Part shown: positions 12,716-24,700 of the stretch, piece after piece
Numbering within the stretch: the stretch's first letter is position 1
How the letters are laid out: each line of letters begins with the position of its first letter
Source: Ophiura sarsii
Taxonomy: Eukaryota > Echinodermata > Ophiuroidea > Amphilepidida > Ophiuridae
NCBI GenBank assembly: GCA_035610835.1
Contig: CM069458.1
Location: 30,281,449 to 30,345,448 of the forward strand
Length of the DNA: 64,000 bases
Direction: 5' to 3'
Notes under the pieces: generated by a model
Database searches by the model: none
Seen by the model: only the letters and a program-made list of their open reading frames with translations
Told to the model about the DNA's origin: nothing
Made by a program: the position numbers and the translations under genes

Positions 12716-13031
12716 GTACAATACTGGTACAAAGTCAGTGTTCCAGTATCGGGCGATACTGGTACATATGAAATGTACCAGTATCAGGCGATACTGGAAC
12801 AAAATTATGTACCAGTATCGTTCAATGCTGGGACAAATTACACTGGTAGCAGGTGCACTAGTATCGCCGGATACTGGAACGTTTTTATGTTCCAGTATCG
12901 CTCGATACTGGAACACAATTTGGTGTTCCAGTATAGACAGATACTGGAACATAAAAATCGTACCAGTATCGACCGATACTGGCAACTTTATGTCCCAGTA
13001 TTGTACAGTACTGGTATACCAGTATTGGACC
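12716..13031. repeat. Array of about eight 26-base palindromes
   Basis: GTTCCAGTATCG...CGATACTGGAAC palindromes (arms of about 10 bases around a 4-6 base centre) recur about every 35 bases. Individual copies vary mainly in the centre, and several show paired changes in both arms. Long open frames on both strands here are produced by the repeat. Confidence 0.85.
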
Positions 13032-14002
13032 TAAATTACACTTTTTCCGAAAAAAAGTGCTACTAAAGTTCTTTGCAGCCGACTATATAGTTGTTCCGTT
13101 CAACGTTTTATTTATCAAATGTATATACATTTTAAAAGTTATTCAGTGACAGTGCCAAGAATTTGTCTCTCCTACAGAGCCCAACAAGCACGACAAGGAC
13201 TCTGGTTGGGACGTCACTCTTGCGGGGGACTGCACGTCTTTCAAAATTATACAATGCTCATAAAAAGAAACGTACCAGATTATAAACACGATCATAACTC
13301 TAATGTTTTGAAAATGTTTGATTTTTTTTTAACTATTTCAAAAATTGTTGAAAATTCACCAAATTTGTCATGAACATTTTGAAGAAAAAAAATGCTGTTC
13401 ACCCTTAGAACAGATTTAGTTGTGATTGCCCAACCTGATATTTTTCAATTTTGTCACTTCCCTACCCTATTCTCTTGTTGGCACCTCCATTACTGATGTA
13501 CTTTAAACACAGCAATATTTAATATTTGTATTATTTAAATAAGTTTATATCATATTTGTGACATTTGTTTGTTGGTCAAAGTGAAAACTGTTGAATATAT
13601 TCAATAAAATACCAAGAACATGTATCATGTTATATTTGAATCATTTATTTGCTGTGTATTCCTAAATAACAAAAAAATAACACATAGGTTTTGAATGCAT
13701 CACAGGTTACCACTAAGATAGAGGTTACATGGTATGGGGTCACATGAGGGTCAATCAAGATCATATAAAAAGTTTTAAAAAAGAGTTTTAAAAGAAAAAG
13801 AAAAAAAGAAAAAGTTCACCAGTCAGGACTGTAGTACAGTCGGCAGGACGAGGGCAAGCAAACAAAACAAATTTGCCTAACAATCAAGTAAAGCAATATC
13901 AATAAATTTAGGCAACTTCTATTTGGTATAATAAATAATATTTTATTTTCAAATAAATAAGTTCAAAAAATATAATATATATTTTGACTGCTGTTTTACT
14001 TT
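13032..14002. other. No gene recognised
   Basis: AT-rich, with an A-rich stretch near 13770-13810. No supported feature. Confidence 0.5.
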
Positions 14003-14591
14003 GTGACCAGTCACATTAAAAGGGTGCTTCTGTTGTCCAAATGAAAAATAAAATTGAGATTTCTTTACATGCAAAACTGTATTTTGGAAGCTTTAAAATG
14101 ACAACTTGCTAATAATAGTAATACATTTGGTCAGTTAATTCAGATTTTATGTGAAATATTCGGTGGAAATTCCTTTTTATTTCTCCTGTTTTGTATGCTT
14201 CATTTTATCAATATCTTAAAGTTTATTGTGTGATCTTTTCCAGGGAACGCCCCTAATCCTCAAAAAAAAATTGAAAGCAGATCTTCGTGCAGATTTACAT
14301 TCTGATAAATTCCAAGTTACAGGGCGATACAATATTAAACTGTCGGAATCTGCGCCGACAACTTATTTTTACTCTAAATTCACTCTAAAACCATGATTTT
14401 GAGGTAATTAGGAATCGTATCGCTCTGTAACTTGGAATATATTCATGATTTATGATTCGAAATGTAAATCTGCAAGAAAATCTACTTTCTAAAATAAAAT
14501 CATGAATAGAGGGCGCTCTCTGGAAAAGATCACATAATATGCCTAATAACTGCATACTGTCGACAAACGCCCCCTTTGGATGTGACTGGCT
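14003..14591. repeat. MITE family F copy interrupted by a family G element
   Basis: Outer ends TGACCAGTCACATTAAAAGG and, inverted, CCCTTTGGATGTGACTGG are family F. Between them, about 14216-14546, lies a family G element with TGTGATCTTTTCC and GGAAAAGATCACA ends. Confidence 0.75.
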
Positions 14592-14605
14592 ACATCTTGC
14601 ACTCA

Positions 14606-14812
14606 ATACTGTAAAAGTGGAAATTTTCCGCGTTTCGCATGTTTTGAACAAGTTTGCTTGTTTTTACTTTTGCGATTAAGAGCTTCCTTACATAGACTTA
14701 CCATATTGTCCCTTTGAAGCGATAATACAAAAGGAATATCTTTACACATTTTTTATTTTCGCGCTTGCTGATCTTGGCACGAAAATAAATGTAGTTTCCA
14801 CTTTTACAGTAT
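14606..14812. repeat. MITE family A, copy 2
   Basis: ATACTGTAAAAGTGGAAATT at the left and its complement AATGTAGTTTCCACTTTTAC...AGTAT at the right. Confidence 0.8.
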
Positions 14813-15525
14813 ATATTTGCACTTACACTTAATCTTGTGTATTTGAAAGCTCTTTATTTGTGCGCATAAGTTTTGGTTGAACCAAACATTTTGGGTGGTA
14901 AATATGGTAAAGCAAAAAAGAAAATTGATTGTAGCTAAAAAATAGCTACTTCTACTGTTTTTGTATTTCCTTAAAGATATATTAGATGTGCAATAATAGT
15001 GCATCATTGTTTGACAAATTGAAATAAAGTCTATGCTGAACAGCAATAAAGCATTAGGCCCTCGCCCCCAAAAACATGTCTTAGAAGAGATCTGTAAAAA
15101 GGGTACGTGAAATGTGTTATCTTCTTTATAAACATGAGACGGGCTTTGTGAAATGTGTATTTTAACACTACCACAATAGAAACAAATCACATTTTGTTGA
15201 ACTGTATTTTTAAACTTTGTATATGGCAATTTTACTCTTGTAAGCAAGAAAATGAAGCTGACATGGTTCTTCACAATGTGAAATTAAAATTTGAGAAGCA
15301 TTCAAAAGTGTAACAAAGTTGTGCGCTGAAATGTGAATTATAAAAGCTACGCACCCAGTCTTTTGAGAAAATCTTTGGGTTGTTTTGGTCTTCGGGAGAG
15401 GGGATTGGCACTTGTATACAACAGCGGATTGCATTATTCTCAGATACTAACTTTCAAAACCGAAATATTTTGGGAAAAACCCCCCAAAAAACCCCTTGAG
15501 AAGAAATATGTTCAACAATGTTCAT
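14813..15525. other. Downstream flank of the mosaic gene
   Basis: No exon recognised. It may include the 3' untranslated region of the minus-strand gene; no convincing polyadenylation signal was identified close to the stop. Confidence 0.35.
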
Positions 15526-15635
15526 CAACAGTTTGGGAATTCATCACGGCACTGTTATCACAATAATAACTGAATAATACCATTACACATACTGTACAAG
15601 GAAGCACTTCAACATAGTTCACAAGAGTGGAGATT
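15526..15635 (-). pseudogene. Decayed third copy of the LDLRa exon
   Basis: Starting four bases beyond the stop of exon 19, the minus strand repeats the exon-19 sequence in degenerate form: TGTTGAAGTGCTTCC, ATGTGTAATGGTATTATTCAG and GTGATGAATTCCC line up with it. It has lost the reading frame and several cysteines. It probably lies in the 3' untranslated region and shows that the module was duplicated in tandem without an intron. Confidence 0.6.
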
Positions 15636-15638
15636 GTC

Positions 15639-15751
15639 TTAAGGGCTATCACAGTCTGGTACTTCATCACTGCCATCACTACATTGAATTATGCCATCAC
15701 ACATTCTATCTGCAGGAAGAACTTCAACACCGTTTGCACAAGTAGGGAATT
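15639..15751 (-). CDS. Exon 19: terminal LDLRa module and stop codon
   Basis: Residues about 3549-3585. The acceptor is ACTGCAG and the peptide is a four-cysteine LDLRa half ending [17 protein letters not shown]. Where exon 17 has the donor G|GTAAGT, this copy reads GATAGCCCT followed by TAA, so the frame ends two codons beyond the Asp formed there. I read it as the last exon, made terminal by loss of the donor. An alternative is that it is a decayed exon and the true end of the gene was missed. Confidence 0.65.
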
Positions 15752-18700
15752 CTGCAGTGTAATAAATGACAAGAAATATTTGCATAATTTTAACAATTAA
15801 AGGGACACTAAGAGATGTGTTGGAGGCTGCGCCCTCAATTATGATAAAAACTGGGATTAGTATATTTTTATAATTGTATTACATGTATGAACTTACACCT
15901 ATAAGGATTAAGAAAAATCAGCCCTCTTTGTACAAGAAAACGTTGATTCAAAAATGCTCGTACAGCCGTGACGAGCATTTTACGTCCGACAGTATCTCCC
16001 TGCAGTACGTGTGATACATAACGCGAACCATATTTGCATAGAGGGCATTTTTCAATAAATAGCGATGATATTGTTTAAATCAAGTTTTGCTGTGTTTTTG
16101 TTAGTAGAAACAACAATAATGGCAATTTTTAATGTTCATCTTGAATTTTGAAGTAAATTTTTAAACATTTAAAATTTTCAACACCACTTAATGTCCCTTT
16201 AAGGCATAGGGTACACATCTTAAATTTGAAACCTCATGAATATATGCCATACGCAAGTCACAATAAATGCCGTCCTTTACTGCTACGCATAAATAAGCGC
16301 AGGTCACTAAAGGAGAACCGAGTACCGCGCAAACATTAGTCACCCCACATATAAGATTGTACTTTTCCTCACCTTTCCCACATTAATAAGGTGGTCAATG
16401 CTGGCGTGAACAAAAATAAGTGCTCATGTATAAAAGTTGCAAACATCGGCTTGAAATGCACCCTCAGAAACCACCTTATTACAGATTCTCAACAAAAAGG
16501 TGACCCTTGGGCAACAAAAATCACTCTATGAGCCCACAGACTCATCTTCCCCCTAAATTTTCAACAACAAAATTAGAAATGTTTTGAAATGTTTTTGAAT
16601 TTTTGTGTGCAAATTTTTAAAAAGCAATTTTTTTCTTGGAAACTTTGAAAAAAAAGCATAACCAACAGACCCTACCTTGTTTTTGTCGCCGTAACAAGAA
16701 TTTTGCTCGGTGAATCCTACCCACCCCCACATGAAATTGCAACCAAACACTAGAGTTTTTATCCGAGGGGGGGGGGGGGGGGAAGGTTTTGTTGTTGTAG
16801 GGGTGTGTCGCCCAGGGTGTCAAAAAAGGGGGCTTTGGAAACAAACTGAGAGAATTTTATGACGAAAAATAGGGTCTTAACCCTTTGAACCCGAAAGGCC
16901 GATATATCGGCCTTATTTAGAACGCGCTATAATCCGAAAGGCCGATTTATCGGCCTTGGAACAGGTGACACATTGATCACATGATTTTTAGTGGTCATAT
17001 GACTTTCACATCACGTGATGTTTACCCGATGTTAGATACCTTGTTTTCGTAGGAAATTCTCAGGTAGACAGTAATGCATTGTAGAACGGTTATGAATTGC
17101 CATATTTGCGATAAAAACGGATGTTTATGTTATAACATTATACGTCTGAGTAGATTGGCATGATGCGGACTGCCCTCTGTCATCGTTAACATATATTACC
17201 GATGATAGATGGCAGAAACATTCAGTCAGAGCTAGGGTGTAGGAATGACTGAAAATTAACTTGAGGTTTGGCTCCCGACCCTGCCTATACTTCCGGGTTC
17301 AAAGGTGGCATACTGGGTATGAGGTAAGCAAAAAACACAGTTGTTTTGTTTCATTATCATGTCTTTATTCAATATAAATACATTTACACACAGATAAATA
17401 CAAATCCGGACAGTATAACATTGAAACAACAAATTATAATAGCATGTACTATATTTAGCATTTTACCCCCGGAGAAGTCAGGGTGGGTGTACCGAACCCT
17501 TATAATAACTTGGGTTCAAAGGGTTAAGAACTGATTTTCTCAAAAAAGTAGATCTTAACACTTTCCACGCGGCAGGCGGCTGCAGACGACATTCCAAAAT
17601 GTCACAAAATATTTCAAAAATGTCAAAATTGTTAAATTTCATAACCATATTTGGAATCACCATGAGAAATGCATTGACACAAGTACAAACATGCCTAGTA
17701 TTGGTTCAGTAATCATTGAGATAGACCTTGAAAGTTTGGGAAGGTTTCTGAAAAATCTGTTTTGTATTTGGTAAAACCAATAGCCGCGTGGAAAGTGTTA
17801 AAAAGAACTCGTTTGTTTTTCAGATTTTTGAATTTTCAATAAAATGTGGGTCTTAAGAACTGATGCAGGCTCAAAAGGGGATCTAAAGAGCTAGCAGAAG
17901 AGGGTGAAAGAAAAAGTGGGGTCTTCAGGGCACCACATACCTATACCCCTTTCCAATATCAGTGCCCCCCCCCCCCCCCCCCCCCACTTCCTGTTTTTTT
18001 TATCCATGGAACAGCTGCCATCTTGTCAGGAATAATAACTGTGTTTAAGATTTTTAGAAATTCAACACAACCGTTTCATGATGGTCACGCGTTATGAACT
18101 CGCCTTCCAATAGGGTGGTGCTGTTACATTTTTTAGCTTCATGCTGTCATTTTCCTCAAATATTTTTAAAACCACAAAAGCTATCTCAACAAATTTAGTA
18201 TCATTTTAAATCAGGGAAGGGTTCATCCTTAAACAAATATTTCTGAAATTTTTAAAAATAAATAATATAAAAATTGGAGATATTCACTAGCCGGTATAAT
18301 TACCATACCGACGTAGTAACTTTGACAATTATATATCATCTAATGGGTAATTTCATGAGGAATTCAAATATGTAAAAAAAATAATGATAGGGGTAGGTAT
18401 AAAAAATATATGGATTTCAAATTAAATCATACCATTTTAGTTCTTGGTCGTACTATAATTTTAATGACATATTTGGTTTCCTCATGCAATTTCCCTTCAG
18501 AAAATGTATACTTTTACTACCTCAGGGGGGTATACAAGCAAATATAATAAATGTGTAAAGTTAAAATCATGTCGCGAAAGCCAAAATCCGTGTGTAACGC
18601 GAAAGGAGGCGAGCTTAAAACACATGACCATATGTAAGCCCATTTGGTAATACACGGTTCATGCAATGAATTGGACGTTGTGCGCATCGATTCACTTGAA

Positions 18701-21700
18701 TAGGCCGGGTGCAATTCCCCTTTGTAGTCTGTTGTGCATTGGCTACCTGGATAACCGCCCTTGATTCATCACACTATTGTTACTATTTCCTTTATCTGAG
18801 AGATCTTGAGTTATCTTACCTGTTATACTTCTAGGAGCAGTAATTTTCATCTTGAAGCCCCTTCTGCCGAAAGATTCATCTGGCGTAAACGAGATCACCA
18901 GTTGGTTGCCAGGTGACACGATATCCAGCGGAATCTCATCGCCTTTATACTCGAGTGATGTCATGGAGTCTTCGTCTTCAAATGAGAGCGCATCGCAGCA
19001 TTTCTCGGTCTCAAAAACCAGGAAATGAACGTAGACGCGGTTAGATTCGGGGACGTTGACGACCCACCGGCAGTTGTTGTTTGGGTAGTTGTCTGGGTAA
19101 CTAGGCGATGTTAACTTATAGGATGATTTACGTGTTGCTAAATTGATTATTCTCGGGCCACAAACTGAAATGATAATTAGTAGGCTTTAGCATTAGTTGA
19201 TCGAGAGAACCATTCTCATGCCATAATTGTTAATATGTACAACAAAAGCAAAAGGGGGCATTGGCTCTCAAAAAAAAAATCTTGATATAAAAAAAGGAGC
19301 TTTTTGATTGGTTTCAAAATGACACCTTGGTGGTTAAGATTGGATACTGCATTCTGATTTTATGAAGAAAATTTACTGTCAAATTGTTTTTATTTTCCTT
19401 GTTTTTCCATGTCTGTATAATTCCATAATATCTCAAAATACATTTGACCAACAAATGCATCCTTTCCCAGCAACAGTACACATATATGATGCAATTGTGG
19501 ACTTCTTTTATTGCTTTTTGAATGAGAGATGTATCGATATACTAAATGAGCAAATAACGTAAAGATAATCATCAACATAGCCCAAATCCAAAATATCATA
19601 CAATTCCGACATTGCCTTCATGCCAAATAAGCAAATAACGGCACTACCAGGTTGAGATTTGCCTAGAAAATATGTGAGCAAAACGATGGCATAACTTCCG
19701 AATTCAGCACCTAGTTTCGATATGATGATATCGAAACAAAGTAAATCATGAAATTTTATATGATAAACGGCGAATGTTGGTAAACTGTTTCAGATGGTAG
19801 TTAGTATATGCCTAAGTATTACTTTGATGCAAAAAAACGGATTTCCAGGATAATTGAGGGAGCACTCCCATACGTATCTCTCAAGTTTAGTTACATTTCA
19901 CTAAAAAAAGGGTTATACACAAAAAGCACAATTTCAAAAGACTTCTGTTTGCGTCTGTGAAGATGGCAGAGTCACATGATGAGGATGCATGCTGATGTAA
20001 ATGGATATCAATAGTAAAAAATCAATTTGACAATCAGGTCTGTTTCACTGTGATGGATCACATTTTCAGGTTTTATCACAATTCAGAAGATTTTCTTCAC
20101 CCTATTCCTGGACTTCCATGTCCCAACAATCCCCAAACCCGACCCTACTCAAACATATTACTAAGATAAACCAAATTTACAACAACATGCAAATTATTTT
20201 CCAAAGACCAGAGCGGACCGGATCGTTTCTTTTTGTCAACCTCCTGATATGACGCGAATCGTCAGTTCACGCACACTATTTTTTGCGCGTGTAGCATTTG
20301 AGGTATATACACAGAACGTAGTGCAATAATAATGCTAGAAAGAGTATTTTAAATGAATGAAATGTTACATGGATTTAATTTATTTCTCCGCCCTGAAAGT
20401 AGCGCAGCCCCAACCCAACTCGACTCGACTATGCTCCCTAAACCGAACTGGACCTGCAAATAATGGTGAAGGTGTATCCCGAACCGATTTAGGAGATATT
20501 TGGGGTTTGGGGGCACTTCGCAGGGTACTACTTACCACACTCTGACTCTGATTCATGATCACTACCATCACTACACTGCTCAACACCATCACACATATAA
20601 TCTGGTGGAAGTACTTCAACACCATTTGCACAGGTAGAGAATTCTGCAGTTAAAGGGATGGATAATAAGAAACAAAGTTACCATGGATGAATTGAAGGTG
20701 GGGGGGGGGTACTTGCGTATACTGTAAAAGTCAATATTTTCGCGATAAGATATTTTCACAAGAATGGTCATAACAGGCATTTCGCGATATTTCATTTTTT
20801 GCGATTTTCAACATTTGTGTACAAAACGGTTAATAATAATAATTTTCGTGTGTTTATATTTTCACGGAAAATTTCTACTTTTACAGTATATTAAGGTTTA
20901 CAGGTAAATACCGCTATGAGTTGCTTTTGGGCAAAAATTCCCTAAACATGGCATATGATTTGTGCTGGAAAACCCTAAACATGGGTCCTAGGGTAAAAAA
21001 ACTCTAAACATGTGGGTCCAAAGTCGCAAAAAACCAACCCAAACAGGTCCAAATTGCAAAAAATGTGCTATTTTCATGTTCATGATTGGATTCATTGAAC
21101 CGTTTTCTTCAAGAAAATGTATACTTTTATATAGAATAAATGAATAATGAAGGAATTACAGTAGTTTTATGTTGGTTATGCCTGAGAGTTCACACCCCCT
21201 AAATATAACCTCAAACTAACAAATGAATATCACAGCACAAATCTAATACCTGTATCAGTTATAGCCGTGATCCTCAATTCAAAACCCGGTTTGCTGAAAC
21301 TTTCGTCCGGTGTAAATGTTATCTCCAGAACGCTTCCTGGTGACACGATATCCAACGGGATCACATCGTCCCGATACTCTAGCATTGGCATGGAATCGTC
21401 ATCTTCAAATGATAGCGTGTCGCAACACCCTTCGGTGTGGAAATTCAGGAAATGAACGTAGACGCGATGAAGTGCGGGAACGTTGATGACCCACCGGCAT
21501 ACGATGTTAGGATAGTTTAGAGGGTAACCCGGTGATGTTAATCTATAGGGTGTAGTGGGTGTCACAGTAATGCTTTCCTCACCACAATCTGAAGAGTGAA
21601 AAGAATAAGATAAAATGCATATTGGTACAGTTTTGAAAAGAACAGAGGAACCTCGTTAACACAAAGTTGCCGGGGCCTCGCATTTTAGTTTGTGTTAACA

Positions 21701-24700
21701 GGAATCTGTGTTATCCAGTCATAATATAATAGTAAAATATAAGCTTGGGACCTAATTAAAACTTTTTTTTGTATCAGGAATTTTGTGTTAACATACAGAG
21801 TTTGTGTTAACGAGGTTCCACTGTATATTGAATTGCTACTAACGCAAAGACCATCTTTTTTTTACAATTTAGCCATACTATAATAAAATTGTACTTTTAA
21901 GGCACTGAAAAGCTCCCCTTCCATCTTGTTCTATGGAGCTGACAGACCCAGAGGTCGAAAAGTTTGGATTGTTGTTCTTTTTAAAAATCTCCATGAAGAA
22001 AAAAAATGTGCTAACTACAGGGTGTCCTAACATGTTTGATTCCCTTTTCAAGCTTTATATCTCTGGGAAAACTTATTTGCGATATAAAACTGATAACATA
22101 TTAATTTGGAAAACTTGTAGAATTATGTTGATACTAAATTGCAATTAACAGCTGTCTGTATTGCCAAAGTACGGAAGAAAGTTTTATGAATTGTAAAACT
22201 GTACTTTCATGCAAATGTGTAATATAATGAGCTTACGTAATGCATTGAATGGAGTACGAGAGAGGGAGAGAGGTAGTGAAAGAAAAAGGGTTTCCATGGC
22301 GATTAAAAACATCTCAGATTATTGATGTTCATAATAGGAATATTTCAATGTTGTGGACGAAAAGGTGTACCAGATCACATCTGTTTAAAGACTCGAACCC
22401 CCATCTAATAACAACCGGTATCTAAATCAATGAGTCATTTTGGTTACAGGTAATTATCAAATTAGGAGAATTAGTTCATAAAGTGTTTGCACTACATTGT
22501 GTTAAAAGATGCAAATGTTTATCTATGAATTTAAAAATGAAAGATGCATATGCAAGGTTATAAAATCTTTTAAAACTTGGAAATATGAAGAGCTTGTTTT
22601 CTTTATTTTTATCTTTATAATCACATCTCCCATTTTGGACCCAATGTTGGGACATGCTTACCCGCTGTATTTGGTGGAGCGCTTGAAGAGACACCCATAG
22701 TTGAAGTCATGCCTTCAGTTGCAAGTACAGTTTGTGAGGTAGGATCTGCAGACGGAGAGATATCAGCAGTTGTAGTCTTTCCTTCAGTTGTAAGTATAGT
22801 TTGTGAGGTAGGATCTTCAGATGGAGAGCCATCAACAATTGTAGTCTTTCCTTCAGTTGTAAGTACAGTTTGTGAAGTAGGATCTCCAGATGGAGAGACA
22901 TCATTGCTTGTAGTCTTTCCTTCAGTTGCAAGTATAGTTTGTGAAGTAGGATCTCCAGATGGAGAGACATCAACAATAGTAGTCTTTCCTTCAGTTGTAA
23001 GTATAGTTTGGGAAGTAGGATCTCCAGATGGAGAGACATTATCGCTTGTAGTCTTTCCTTCAGTTGTAAGTATAGTTTGTGAGGTAGGATCTCCAGATGG
23101 AGAGACATCAACAATAGTAGTCTTTCCTTCAGTTGTAAGTATAGTTTGTGAAGTAGGATCTCCAGATGGAGAGACATCAACGCTTGTAGTCTTTCCTTCA
23201 GTTGTAAGTATAGTTTGTGAGGTAGGATCTCCAGATGGAGAGACATCAACAATAGTAGTCTTTCCTTCAGTTGTAAGTATGGTTTGTGAGGTAGGATCTC
23301 CAGATAGAGAGACATCATTGCTTGTAGTCTTTCCTTCAGTTGTAGGTAAAGTTTGTGAAGTAGGATCTCCAGATGGAGAGACATCAACAATAGTAGCCTT
23401 TCCTTCAGTTGTAAGTATGGTTTGTGAAATAGGATCTCCAGATAGAGAGACATCATTGCTTGTAGTCTTTCCTTCACTTGTAGGTAAAGTTTGTGAAGTA
23501 GGATCTCCAGATAGAGAGACATCATTGCTTGTAGTCTTTCCTTCAGTTGTAGGTAAAGTTTGTGAAGTAGGATCTCCAGATAGAGAGACATCATTGCTTG
23601 TAGTCTTTCCTTCGGTTGTAGGTAAAGTTTGTGAAGTAGGATCTCCAGATGGAGAGACATCAACAATAGTAGCCTTTCCTTCAGTTGTAAGTATAGTTTG
23701 TGAGGTAGGATCTTCAGATGGAGAGCCATCAACAATTGTAGTCTTTCCTTCAGTTGTAAGTACAGTTTGTGAAGTAGGATCTCCAGATGGAGAGACATCA
23801 TTGCTTGTAGTCTTTCCTTCAGTTGCAAGTATAGTTTGTGAAGTAGGATCTCCAGATGGAGAGACATCAACAATAGTAGTCTTTCCTTCAGTTGTAAGTA
23901 TAGTTTGGGAAGTAGGATCTCCAGATGGAGAGACATTATCGCTTGTAGTCTTTCCTTCAGTTGTAAGTATAGTTTGTGAGGTAGGATCTCCAGATGGAGA
24001 GACATCAACAATAGTAGTCTTTCCTTCAGTTGTAAGTATAGTTTGTGAAGTAGGATCTCCAGATGGAGAGACATCAACGCTTGTAGTCTTTCCTTCAGTT
24101 GTAAGTATAGTTTGTGAGGTAGGATCTCCAGATGGAGAGACATCAACAATAGTAGTCTTTCCTTCAGTTGTAAGTATGGTTTGTGAGGTAGGATCTCCAG
24201 ATAGAGAGACATCATTGCTTGTAGTCTTTCCTTCAGTTGTAGGTAAAGTTTGTGAAGTAGGATCTCCAGATGGAGAGACATCAACAATAGTAGCCTTTCC
24301 TTCAGTTGTAAGTATGGTTTGTGAAATAGGATCTCCAGATAGAGAGACATCATTGCTTGTAGTCTTTCCTTCACTTGTAGGTAAAGTTTGTGAAGTAGGA
24401 TCTCCAGATAGAGAGACATCATTGCTTGTAGTCTTTCCTTCAGTTGTAGGTAAAGTTTGTGAAGTAGGATCTCCAGATAGAGAGACATCATTGCTTGTAG
24501 TCTTTCCTTCGGTTGTAGGTAAAGTTTGTGAAGTAGGATCTCCAGATGGAGAGACATCAACAATAGTAGCCTTTCCTTCAGTTGTAAGTATAGTTTGTGA
24601 AGTAGGATCTCCAGATGTAGAGACATAATTGCTTGTAGTCTTTCCTTCAGTTGTAAGTATGGTTTGTGAAGTAGGATCTCCAGATGTAGAGACATCAACA

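Noticed and set aside
12590..13066. 158-codon plus-strand frame and overlapping frames on both strands
   Set aside because: The open frames come from the palindrome array; no domain or splice evidence.
22709..24628. 639-codon plus-strand open frame
   Set aside because: Same repeat by-product; it ends only because one unit has a TAA in that frame.
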